DNA of 64,000 nucleotides from Centrapalus pauciflorus. Its lineage: Eukaryota > Streptophyta > Magnoliopsida > Asterales > Asteraceae. Of this stretch, positions 23,358 to 33,438 are shown in pieces; position 1 is the stretch's first letter, and every line of letters begins with the position of its first letter. A model generated the notes under the pieces. That model was not told the origin of the DNA. It saw nothing but the letters and a program-made list of their open reading frames with translations, and searched no databases. Both the position numbers and the translations under genes were made by a program. The stretch spans positions 170,298 to 234,297 of the forward strand of contig JAANYP010000397.1 in the NCBI GenBank assembly GCA_020465985.1, in the 5' to 3' direction.

Positions 23358-24056
23358 GTATTGATTCAGCTTAGCATGACTAGCCTTGTCGGTATATTGT
23401 TCTAGACCTTGCTATGTCACCAGTTCTATTGAACTTGGTATTGATTACTCCGATGCTCCCCCCACGATGTTTGCAGCTAGCCCAGTATGAGTGGATAGCT
23501 TCCACTAAAAGCGTGAGCGTGGCCTGGACATCATCCAATTCTGATTTACTATGTCTCAATCATGCGTGGCTATAGTGGTAGTCAAGATATATCACGCTAG
23601 ATACCCACTATCCGCTTGTTGAAATGCATGTAATCTGAAAATCTATATTCTCACTAAGAGTTGCTTATAGTTGTTGTTTAACCTTTTTACAGGAAAAGAT
23701 AAAGGGAAAGCACCTGTCGGACCTAGTTCTTAGGTCTATCAAGGATCAAGTTGAAGTTTTTCATAGACCACTACTCAACGAACTTTTGGTACAGATTGGC
23801 AGATGATAATTGTGGTGGTCTAGGTAGATTTGATTTGTTCACATGATGAAATGTATTAGACTAGCTTGTACCCTTTATAATTTTAATTTGAAAACTGTAA
23901 CTCGTACTAAATTTGTATTAAACTTATCCTAAAATGTTTGTACTATAATATGAAATTCCGCACTTAATTACTCTATCTTAGTTATGATTGATATCGTATT
24001 GCAAATTATGGGACCTAGACGCTGAGGACTGCCCCGTAAGGGGAGGTCTTCACAAC

Positions 24057-24562
24057 AGACCTTGTTCAAGAACCTGGCTCTGATACTAAATTGTTGAACA
24101 AAAGAACAAGAGAATGTACAACTCACTAATGCACGGAACTCACAAAATATAATAAAGGAAAAGAAGGACTCTCGAATGGCACTAAATGTGCTTTTCTGTG
24201 TGCTAATATATTATTAAAAGAAAAAGGTTATATGCCTTATATAGGCTTACAAAAGAGAAAAAAAAAGGAAAGCATGACTCCGTGACTAACTCAACTAACT
24301 ACCACGATTGTGTAATGGCTAGAAAATAGGAAACCCATGAGACTAACTACCACCTATCTCCAGTACTTATTTTCAGTAAATAACAGTAAACGAAAATAAG
24401 GTAAAATAAATTAACGAAGTCGAAGAGGAGTCACATGTGATGCATGGTGTTGCTCACTTTAACATTGTCATCATCGAAATCAATTAGGTACCACGGATTA
24501 TGGCAAAATAAGAAGCCTAACGTTCACGAACAATGGAAACCGCCAATGAAGGTCGTCCAACA
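24057..24562 (-). repeat. reverse-strand LTR with adjacent primer site (truncated element)
   Basis: Minus strand: an LTR starts TGTTGGACGACC at 24562, has a TATATAAGG TATA box near 24240 and ends TTGTTCAACA at about 24091. It is followed by TAGTATCAGAGCCAGG, a mutated initiator-Met primer site (24070-24087). Internal sequence stops almost at once (24057), so only the LTR and the leader start survive. No target duplication was identified. Confidence 0.6.
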
Positions 24563-24755
24563 TTAGCCACTCTCATGCTTAAACAAACTCATTTACAAAA
24601 TCGGGATTCTTTGTTGAATTAAAAATATTCCAAAAAATAATATGTTTTATTATTGACTAAAACGTCCTTGTATGACTGATTAAAAATTAAAACGGATAAT
24701 GATGATGTGTCAAGATCGAATTGGTTCACAACATATATCTTGTTCACAAAAGATC

Positions 24756-24758
<3 letters not shown>

Positions 24759-24833
<75 letters not shown>
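24759..24833 (+). repeat. (TA)n microsatellite
   Basis: About 75 bp of TA abutting the left inverted repeat at 24835. Confidence 0.95.
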
Positions 24834-24835
<2 letters not shown>

Positions 24836-25604
24836 AGGTTCAATTGAGAACTTTTATGCATCTAGGAACTCTAAGAACTTTTATGCATCAGACTAGGATA
24901 CAAACCAACCTATTAACTAATCTACCTAATATATTACCCCTTTCTCTCCTCACCCCTCTCTCTCCCGTTCAACCACACCTCTCCCTCTCTCTCCATCCGA
25001 CCGGCCACCTCTATCTTTCTCACAACATCCGGCCGACCACCTCTCTCTCTCTCTCTCTCTCAACGTCCGACCGGTCGTTGCACCACCATCGCACCACCGT
25101 CATCTCATTCTCACGGCCGCTGCACCACCGTCATTGCACCATCGCTTCCATCGCACCAACGTCCCATTCTTTCCGCTCGCATCACCATCTCAACGTCCGA
25201 ACGGCCGATGCACTACATCTCATTCTCTCGTTCGTTACACAATTGTTGAACACAGTGAAAAAGATGAAGAAAGGATGAAGTTAAAGAAATGAACACAATG
25301 ATATTGTTGGAAGAAAATGATGAAGATGTAGGAAAAAAATGAAGAAGATGATGATGAACATGTTGATGCATCACGTTTGGATTGATGAATACGATGGTTA
25401 TTTGGACGAACACGTTATTGTATCACGTTTAAACGAGTTGTTGATGCGTTACTTTGATCAACATGTTGAGTTTTTGAATGAACATGTGTTGTTGCCTCAC
25501 GTTAGATTGATGTTTTTGAATGAACATGTTGATGCATCACAAAATGATCAACACGATGATGATGAACAAGAAGATGATGAACCATGATGATTCTTAATCT
25601 TTTT

Positions 25605-26533
25605 TGTTGGTACACCCGGTGTAACGACAATAGTCTAGTTTTGTAATTGATAGTCTTTTGTAATAGATAGGGCCTTATTAATACAAGTCATGATTATATG
25701 TTCATGTTTATGTCTTAAGTTCATGATTGTGTATTGTGTTCATGATTGCATGTCAGGTTCATGATTGCTTGTTAAGTTCATGATTGCTAGACAAGTTCAT
25801 GAGTTATGAACTTATGGATGATAAGTTCATGAGGTATGAACTTATGGCTAGTTCATACGAACTTATGGCAGATAAGTTCATACGAACTTAGCTGCATGGG
25901 CTTGAACTTGTAAGTTCGTGGGCTTAGGCCATGCACGAACTTAAGGGTTATATCATGAACTTATGTTCAATATTTCATAACAACTTTGAGAATTAGAAAT
26001 CAGAAGATTTTCAGAGCAAAGGAGCAACCAGAGGAGCGATACATCTTGTGAGGTTGATATTCTATTGACTAGCATCGTGTTTGGCTCCGTGTTCCCGTGT
26101 TCATGAGTTATGAACTTATGGATGATACGTTCATGAGGTATGAACTTATGGCTGATAAGTTCATGAGGTATGAATTTTTGGCTGATAAGTTCATACAAAC
26201 TTATGGCTGATAAGTTCATATGAACTTAGCTGCATGGGCTTGAACTTGTAAGTTCGTGGGCTTGGGCCATGCACAAACTTGAGGGTTATATCATGAACTT
26301 ATGTTCAATATTTCATAACAACTTTGAGAAATAAAATTCAAACGATTTTGAGAGCAAAGGAGCGACCAAAGGAGCGATACATCTTGTGGGGTTGATATTC
26401 TATTGACTAGAATTGTGTTTGGCTCCGCGTTCTCGTGTGAGTGTTTGTGATCGATCCGTTACCGTTAAACGAAGATTCCACACTCGTTTGGCGTCACCAA
26501 ACCTTGATAGATCCGAGAGAGGTGGACCTTACA
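25605..26533 (+). repeat. first LTR, with internal duplication
   Basis: 929 bp against 500 bp for the third LTR. The extra length is a tandem duplication: the segment from the palindrome array through GGAGCGATACATCTTGTG and TTTGGCTCCG occurs twice (near 25800-26095 and 26100-26440). Confidence 0.85.
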
Positions 26534-27120
26534 ACTGGTATCAGATATTTTACTAGTGTTCTTCGTGTTCTTCACGTTTCGTTGAACATTCAAAATGTTT
26601 CTACGCGTATTTTCGGATAATCACAAGTTTTCTCAAAGTTTTTACGTTGATTTGAGTACTTTTACTCATATACAAACATCAGAGTTCATAAACTAGTGAG
26701 ATTCATCGGTTTTAGCCTTAAAAACATTGACTTAATCTGAGTTTTTGAAAAATTCGATTTTTTGCCTCATTCACGAACTTGCGGCGCACGAACTTATAAG
26801 AATTTAGGTCATCACGAACTTTTCAGTGATAGGCTCTTTCACGAACTTGCGACGAACGAACTTGTCAGAATTCAGGGTTCCACGAACTTGTCAGTATTAG
26901 GGTTATTCGAACTTAACTTATTAAGTTCGTACAAACTTGAATAACGGACTTGTCAGGAATAAGGGGTTCACGAATTTAGTCTTCACGAACTTGGGCATCA
27001 CGAACTTAATATCAAACGAATTTAATTGGGTAAAATGAATTTAATTAAATTCGTACGAACTTATTATAGGTCCGTACAAACTTGTTTAACATTTATTTTA
27101 AAAATTAATTCGATAAGTTC

Positions 27121-27826
27121 GTGAAACAAAAGTTTTCGAGAATGACAAGTTTGCAAGGGTTCATGGAAATGGATCACGAGGTTGGTAAATCTAATTCCCC
27201 ACCAAAGCTTATGAAGATTGAAGACTACTACTGGTGGAAGAACAGGTTTGTAGACTTCACTCGGTACAATGACATGCGAATGTGGATATGTATCAATGAT
27301 GGATATGTTCCCCCTACTCAAGAACTTGAAGGCAGGATGAAAGTTCTATCCTATCAACAGATGAAAGATGAGGATAAGAAGATTTAAGCTGAGAATCGGG
27401 CTTTATCGTCAATTAAGATGTCCCTGCCTTTGGAGATTCTACATACCTTCAAGCATCACGGAACCTCGAAAGAACTCTGGTAGGCTTTGGAGAGAAGGTA
27501 TGAGGGAAATCGCCAAGTTAGGAAGGGGAGAACTTGACTTGTTAAAGCAGCAGTTTGCAATCTTCAAATGTCAGAAGAAAGAAAGTCTAGATGAAGTTAT
27601 CACCCAATTTTATCATCTTCTAACTGAACTGGATAATCACAGAGTTGATAATAAGGAATCAGAGAAGATTGAAAAACTTCTGGATGCCATACCGTCAAAG
27701 TGGGAAATGTACACCACTTTATTAAAGCATGATCAAGATAAGTTGGATACTCTTTCTCTTGAGGAAGTTACTGGGATGTTGCGAGCTCACAATTTCAAAA
27801 TGCAGAAAAAAGGAGAAGGAATATGA
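27121..27826 (+). pseudogene. gag (UBN2-type) of the non-autonomous LTR element
   Basis: Copia-type capsid precursor. The first frame (27121-27387) contains LMKIEDYYWWKNRFVDFTRY, the usual N-terminal capsid block. A TAA at 27385-27387 interrupts it. The second frame (27368-27826) carries the C-terminal UBN2 region: LLKQQFAIFKCQKKESLDEV, FYHLLTELDNH and LDAIPSKWEMYTTLLKH. It ends near 27826 without a zinc knuckle. A frame change around 27370-27500 makes the capsid incomplete unless it is a sequencing or assembly slip. Confidence 0.8.
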
Positions 27827-28029
27827 TCAGGTGCAAGATCCTGATATGTATTTTGGTAAAACTAAGCCATCTACCTCAAATAAAACTAAGTCTGGAGCTA
27901 CAACTATCTATTCTGGAGAACAAGAAGAATCTGGTAGGGCTTTTCTAGGGTTTTTCAAATACGAATGATCAGCCACAGAGCTATAATTCAGGATCGTCAT
28001 CTCAGGGGGAGAGTTGCAGGGATGATTCC

Positions 28030-29161
28030 TTGAGGCATACACAGAAAGAAAATGAAGGAGATGACCCGAGTCCACAAAAAGAAAGTGAGCTGGCAGATCT
28101 TTCCTTACAACAATCTGCTCAGCTTGCTGATACTCAGGGGGAGTCTGGATCATCAGCAGCTGACAAAGGAAAAGACAACGCTTCAGAGGCGACAAAAGTT
28201 ACTGAAGAAGATCTGATCGGAGCCTTGTCAGGGTTGGATGAACAAGAATTGAGGTTTGACTTTGAAGACGACATAGAACAGGAGGATCATGAGGAAGGAG
28301 AGTTTGTTCCTGAAGATGTACCTGATTGGAAGTCTGATGATGAAGTGATCTTAAACGAAGATGATAATGATGATGAAGTTTTTGTACGTAAACAAACTTT
28401 CACGGAAGAATATGTAAATAAAGATCAGAGTCTGATAGATCTAGATATGATAAAATTTGCACTAAATGATGAATTAGATCCAGAAATGCCGGACAGGGAG
28501 CTCTCAAATGAAGAGAAAAAGAGATGGTGGTTCAGGAGAGAAGAGAAGAAGACGGACTTGGCCATGAAGAAGAAGATGAAATTGCCAAGTCCAGGAAAGT
28601 TGTTTCTTAAGCTGGTTCTTTGACAGAGAACTGCAGCTATCTATCTTAAAGAGAAGAGATGGGCTACAGTATTTGAGAAGAAGACTGAAGGACTTCAGCT
28701 CATTGCCCAAGTGTGAAGTGAAAGAGTTAGCCTGGAAAGACCTTATCAACCTAGGAGACGACCCCTATGCTGAAGTTGTTGAAAAAATTATCAGAAGAGA
28801 GGGTCGGTCTGGAAGGTTTGGAAGGATTAAACCAAGAGTTGGTAAGAGAGTCGTAGATGAATCAAGAATAGATCCTCTTACTAGGAGACCATGGACTAAG
28901 ATAGTCTACAAATCGGTTAGATGCTTGAAGAAGGTCATGTTGAAAACTATGCCACAGGGCGTTCTGAGAAACATGAAGTGGTGGTACGTCGACAACGAAA
29001 CAGCTGAAGCAATAATGGATGATGAAGATGAGAAAGTCATTTTGAAGGTATATGACCCTTTACATCTAGTGAACCTTTCTCTGGATGATCTGCGGAAGCT
29101 TCACGAACAACCAATCTTCTATCATGAAGGATGGAGATCTGAAGGTAGAAAATTCCAGTAA
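28030..29161 (+). pseudogene. acidic downstream ORF of the non-autonomous element, first copy
   Basis: An unknown protein. The first part (28030-28623) is very acidic (FEDDIEQEDHEEGEFVPEDV), Ser/Gln-rich and low-complexity. The second part (28673-29161) is basic to mixed and looks folded (KEWKD-type AWKDLINLGDDPYAEVVEKI, MKWWYVDNETAEAIMDDEDE). A frame change near 28620-28670 separates them. It stands directly before the polypurine tract, the same place as the third ORF of copia elements A and B, but I see no residue similarity to that ORF. A second diverged copy follows at 30041-31281. Confidence 0.65.
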
Positions 29162-29269
29162 GTGGTTCGAGTTTGTATTGAACAAGGACTGCATGCAGGG
29201 AGCAATCTAAATAGGCCTAGAACAATAAATCAATGAAAATCAACTAAAAGCTATCGTCAAGGGGGAGTC

Positions 29270-29660
29270 TGTTGGTACACCCAGTGTGACGACAACAGTC
29301 TAGTTTTGTAATTGATAGTCTTATGTAATAGATAAGGCCTTATTAATACAAGTCGTGATTATATGTTCATGTTTATGTCTTAAGTTCATGATTGTGTATT
29401 GTGTTCATGATTGCATGTTAAGTTCGAAATCGCTAGACAAGTTCATGAGTTTTGAACTTATGGAAGATAAGTTCATGAGGTACGAACTTATGATAGATAA
29501 GTTCATGAGGTATAAACTTATTGCGAACTTATGGCTGATAAGTTCATACGAACTTAGCTGCATGGGCTTGAACTTGTAAGTTTGTGGGCTTGAGCCATGC
29601 AAGAACTTAAGGGTTATATCATGAACTTATGTTCAATATTTCATAACAACTTTGAGAACT
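29270..29660 (+). repeat. middle LTR, truncated
   Basis: Starts normally after a purine tract but loses similarity to the other LTRs after CATAACAACTTTGAGAA near 29655. It then joins directly to internal coding-like sequence (DEDDEEYELEEETLV, about 29795-29840), so its 3' end and primer site are missing. Confidence 0.8.
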
Positions 29661-30040
29661 AGGACACAGACGCGACCAGAGATATCAAGGAGGCGGCAAA
29701 TCCCTCGACGACCTACGGCCGCTATCATTCACGATTGATAGTGCCACAAACTGAGGAACAGCGGCCACAGCAATCATTGCATCTTCGAGATGAAGATGAC
29801 GAAGAGTACGAGCTTGAAGAAGAGACTTTGGTTACGAGGCATCAGAGGGCGAAGTGACAAATAACAGATCAATCGATGCCTTCCACCTCAGCAACAGTAC
29901 CACTAGAAACCACCACCACCACACCATCAACATCCATTTCATCTGACACCTAGAGCCTTAAAACTCAGATTGATGGTCAGGTTGTACAAATCCTTTAGCT
30001 AACAAGGGCGGTTATTGAACTTCAACAACATAATGCCCGG

Positions 30041-31281
30041 TTGGATCAGATAGAGGCTGATCAGCAACAAAAGATTGCAAATCTTGAGGCAATGATGGAA
30101 AAATTGTTGAAAGATCGTGCATCTCAGGGGGAGAGTTGCAGGGATGATGCCTTGAGGCATATACAGAGAGAAGATGAAGGAGATGACCTGAGTGCACAAA
30201 AAGAAAGTGAGCTGGCAGATCTTTCCTTACAACAATCTACTCAGCTTGCTGATACTCAGGGGGAGTCTGGATCATCATCAGCTGACAAAGGAAAAGACAA
30301 GGCTTCAGAGGCGACAGAAGTTACTGAAGAAGATCTGATCGGAGCCTTGTCAGGGTTGGATGAAGAAGAATTGAGGTTTGACTCTGAAGACGACATAGAA
30401 CATGAGGATCTTGAGGAAGGAGAGTTTGTTCCTGAAGATGTGCCTGACTAAAAGTCTGATGATGAAGTGGTCTTAGATGAAGATGATAATGTTGATAAAG
30501 TTTTTGTACATAAGAAACCTGTCACGGAAGAATATGTAAATGAAGTTCAGAGTCTGATAGATCTAGATATGCTAAAATCTGCACTAAATGATGAATCAGA
30601 TCCAGAAATGTCGGACAGGGAGCTCTCAAAGGAAGAGAAAAAGAGATGGTGGTTTAGGAGAATATAGAAGAAGACGGACTTGGCCACGAAGAAGAAGATG
30701 AAATTGTCAAGTCCATGAAATTTGTCAGGTGGAATCTTAAGCTGGTTCTTTGAAAGAGAACTGCAACTATTTATCTTAAAGAGAAGAGATGGGCTACAGT
30801 ATCTGAGAAGAATACTGAAGGACTTCAGCTCATTGCCCAAGTGTGAAGTGAAAGAGTTAGCCTGGAAAGACCTTATCAACCTAGGAGACGACCCCTATGC
30901 TGAACTTGTTGCAAAACTTATCAGAAGAGAGGGTCGGTCTGGAAGGTTTGAAAGGATTAAACAAAGAGTTGGTAAGAGAGTTGTAGATCAAGAATAGATC
31001 CTCTTACTGGGAGACCATGAACTAAGATAGTCTACAAACCGGTCCGATGCTTGAAGAAGGTCCCGTTGAAGACTATGCCACAGGACATTCTGAGAAACAT
31101 GAAGTGGTGGTACGTCGACAATGAGACAGCTGAAGCAATAATGGAAGATGAAGATGAGAAAGTCATTTTGAAGGTATATGACCCTTTACATCTTGTGAAC
31201 CTTTCTCAGGATGATCTGCAGAAGCTTCACGATAAACTAATCTTCTATCAAGGATGGAGATCTGAAGGCAGAAAATTCTAG
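30041..31281 (+). pseudogene. acidic downstream ORF, second copy
   Basis: Parallels 28030-29161 almost line by line and extends further upstream with a likely coiled coil (LDQIEADQQQKIANLEAMME). It is broken by a stop after FVPEDVPD (30449), another near 30665, and frame changes near 30720 and 31000. The similarity to the first copy shows this body arose by duplication of the 3' end of the element. Confidence 0.7.
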
Positions 31282-31391
31282 AAAGTGGTTCGGGTTTGTA
31301 TTGAACGACAACTGCATGTAGTGACAATCTAAATAGGCCTAGAACTATAGATCAATGAAAATCAACTAATAACTATCGTCAAAGGGGGGTC

Positions 31392-31891
31392 TGTTGGTAC
31401 ACCCGGTGTGACGACAGCAGTCTAGTTTTGTAATTGATAGTCTTTTGTAATAGATAGGGCCTTATTAATACAAGTCATGATTATATGTTCATGTTTATGT
31501 CTTAAGTTCATGATTGTGTATTGTGTTCATGATTGCATGTTAAGTTCATGAGGTATGAACTTATGGCTGATAAGTTCATACGAACTTAGATGCATGGGCT
31601 TGAACTTGTATGTTCGTGGGCTTGGGCCATGCACAAATAAGAGTTATATCATGAACTTATGTTCAATATTTCATGACAACTTTGAGAATTTAAAATTCAG
31701 ACGATTTTGAGAGCAAAGGAGCGACCAGAGGAGCGATACATCTTGTGGGGTTGATATTCTATCAATTAGCATTGTGTTTGGCTCCGTGTTCCCGTGTTAG
31801 TGTTTGTGATCGATCCGTTACCGTTAAATGAGGATGCCGCACTGTTTGACGTCACCACGCCTTGATAGATCCGAGAGGGGTGGACCTTACA
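31392..31891 (+). repeat. third (3') LTR of the non-autonomous element
   Basis: 500 bp from TGTTGGTACACCC to GACCTTACA. It lacks the internal duplication of the first LTR and keeps only one or two of the AGTTCAT/ATGAACT palindromes. Confidence 0.85.
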
Positions 31892-32282
31892 ACTTTTTAA
31901 ATTGTATAATTTTTGTTAATTTTGGAAGTGTATTAATTAATTTATTTAGCATTTATGAATTATATATTTGATGCAATATTCAATTAATATAAAATCAAAA
32001 TTGAATAAATTATATATATATATTCCTAAACTACCCTTCGCGAGACGTATCAAGTATGTTGCATCACGAGATGCATCAGGTATATGTTGCATCACGAGAT
32101 CAACTTGATCTAATTAACTGCTGTAAGATGATTACTAGGTACCTAGATGCATAAAAGTTCTCAATAAACCCGACTCTATATATATATCATCCAAACAAAC
32201 CCGCTTTATGCATTGCAAAGGGGGCCTCATGTTGAAATATATGAATAGTTTTCAAACTCGTTTACTTTATTAATATAACGAG

Positions 32283-33225
32283 CTAGTTTTACCCCCACGT
32301 TGTAGCGGGATCATACCTAAACAATAAAAATTTGTGATTTTAAAAATACTTTGGACGAAAATTTTATGCTGAGATATGGATAAAAATAATGCGACCATAA
32401 CAATATATTCAAATTTTTATAAAATATATATAATATTGAATATTATAACAAAAAACAAAATAGTTATATAATAATATATATAAAAAACAAAATAAATGGT
32501 CTGGTGCATACCTGTCTGGCTAATTAAAATAGTTTATAAGATAATAAATTTTAATGCAATCAAAATGATATTTGAATTTTTATAAAATATAGTATATATA
32601 AAATCAAAAATGTTATCTATTATTATATATAAAGTAATAAAGTAAATCAGTTGATTATTTGTCTGGTTGCGAGATTATTTGTTCATTGAACAGTATCATA
32701 GTTTTCGTTAGAAAAAATATTTTGTTTTCAAATATAGATAAAAGTAATATGATCATAATGATATATTTGAATTTTTATATAATAGGGTATCAAATGGTAT
32801 AACAAGAAAAACAGTTATATAGTATATATAAAATAAAAAAACAGGTCAGCTGCATACCTGCCTGCTTAATGAAAATGGTTCCGACGGTGATAATTTTTAT
32901 ATCGAAATGTAGATAAAATCCATGTGATCATAATGATGTATTCAATTTTTTATTAAATATAATACATCAAAAGTTATTATACAAAACAAAAACGTTATAT
33001 ATTACACAAAAAAATAATAAAATAAGTCAGCTGCCTACCTGCCTGATTAATAACAATAGTTCCGACGGCGATAAACTTTATATCGAAATATAGATTAAAA
33101 CAATGCGATCATAATGAAATATTCAAAATTATATAAATTATAATATATCAAAAATTATTATAAAAAATAAAAACATTATATTATATATAAAATAATAAAA
33201 TAAGTCAGCCACTTACACCTGCGCA
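32283..33225 (+). repeat. diverged ~180-bp tandem repeats, with a Helitron-like end at the left
   Basis: The block CTGCATACCTGCCTG with ATTAA-AATGGTTCCGACGG recurs near 32508, 32846 and 33027 and in part near 33207; the last intervals are about 180 bp. Between them lies a shared A/T-rich segment with TGCGATCATAATGA-like and TATTCAA-TTTTTAT-like stretches. At 32283 the minus strand reads GTGGGGGTAAAACTAG, a possible Helitron CTAG end, so the repeats may be a minisatellite carried by a Helitron. They end about 210 bp upstream of the BBE-like start codon. Confidence 0.6.
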
Positions 33226-33438
33226 AACTATTCACCGTGAAATGACATAATTTGTAATTTATTGCATCAAAGTCTTGATTAAATATTTCAAATTCTAGGC
33301 GTCCACGAAATCTTTACACATATATTTCAACATCATTTAGTCGGTGATGATGACACACCAACAAATACATAAACATTGTTGACTTTTAAAAAGAGAGTGA
33401 TATATATGACAATTAGACAAGAAAAACACCATACGAAA

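Larger units (their letters stand above)
7659..24056 (+). mobile_element. decayed Ty3/gypsy (Tekay/Del-like) element with interrupted 3' LTR
   Basis: Gag begins in mid-domain at the 7658 junction, so the 5' LTR, leader and gag N-terminus are missing. The order gag, protease, RT, RNase H, integrase and chromodomain-like tail is that of Ty3/gypsy chromoviruses. The coding part ends at 11920, followed by a polypurine-like GGCGGAGCTCATTC and the LTR start TGTAACAACC at 11958. The LTR is split by copia element C. Its 3' border near 24056 (GGTCTTCACAACA) is uncertain. Confidence 0.8.
11958..24056 (+). repeat. 3' LTR of the gypsy element, interrupted
   Basis: Starts TGTAACAACC at 11958. Removing copia element C (15313-23357 plus one GTATT copy) rejoins the flanks seamlessly, giving about 4 kb of LTR. 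It carries an ACCGAAACC motif array, three (TA)n blocks and a TA-flanked MITE. The segments 14539-15312 and 23363-24056 hold no ORF of note. The 3' border is taken at GGTCTTCACAACA because a different, reverse-strand LTR with its own primer site begins immediately after; this border is tentative. Confidence 0.55.
25605..31891 (+). mobile_element. non-autonomous copia-like LTR element, LTR-body-LTR-body-LTR
   Basis: Three LTR copies begin TGTTGGTACACCC at 25605, 29270 and 31392; the last two directly follow purine tracts (gggggagtc and ggggggtc). A primer site TGGTATCAGATA follows the first LTR at 26536. The first body has a gag and an acidic ORF; the second body repeats only the latter. No protease, integrase or RT is present, so it must move in trans if at all. 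A run of T on both sides may be the target duplication, but it is too simple to prove it. Confidence 0.8.
24835..32175. mobile_element. second TA-flanked inverted-repeat element, hosting an LTR element
   Basis: The left end includes TTGAGAACTTTTATGCATCT (about 24846-24865). The right end (about 32142-32165) carries its exact reverse complement, and both outer sides are TA repeats. Without the LTR element at 25605-31891 the host would be about 1.05 kb. Both halves share a GATGCATCACG-like motif (25360-25540 and 32055-32100). An 82-codon ORF (25339-25587) with repeated LNEHV is formed by this repeat and is probably not a gene. A CT-rich stretch lies at 24940-25060. Confidence 0.6.

Noticed and set aside
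24721..25278. 185-codon ORF with Ser/His/Thr-rich sequence
   Set aside because: Starts in a TA repeat and runs through CT-rich low-complexity DNA of an inverted-repeat element; no domain.
25790..26235. LTR palindromes as heat-shock elements
   Set aside because: The TTC and GAA blocks are four or more bases apart, not the two required for the nTTCnnGAAn pattern.
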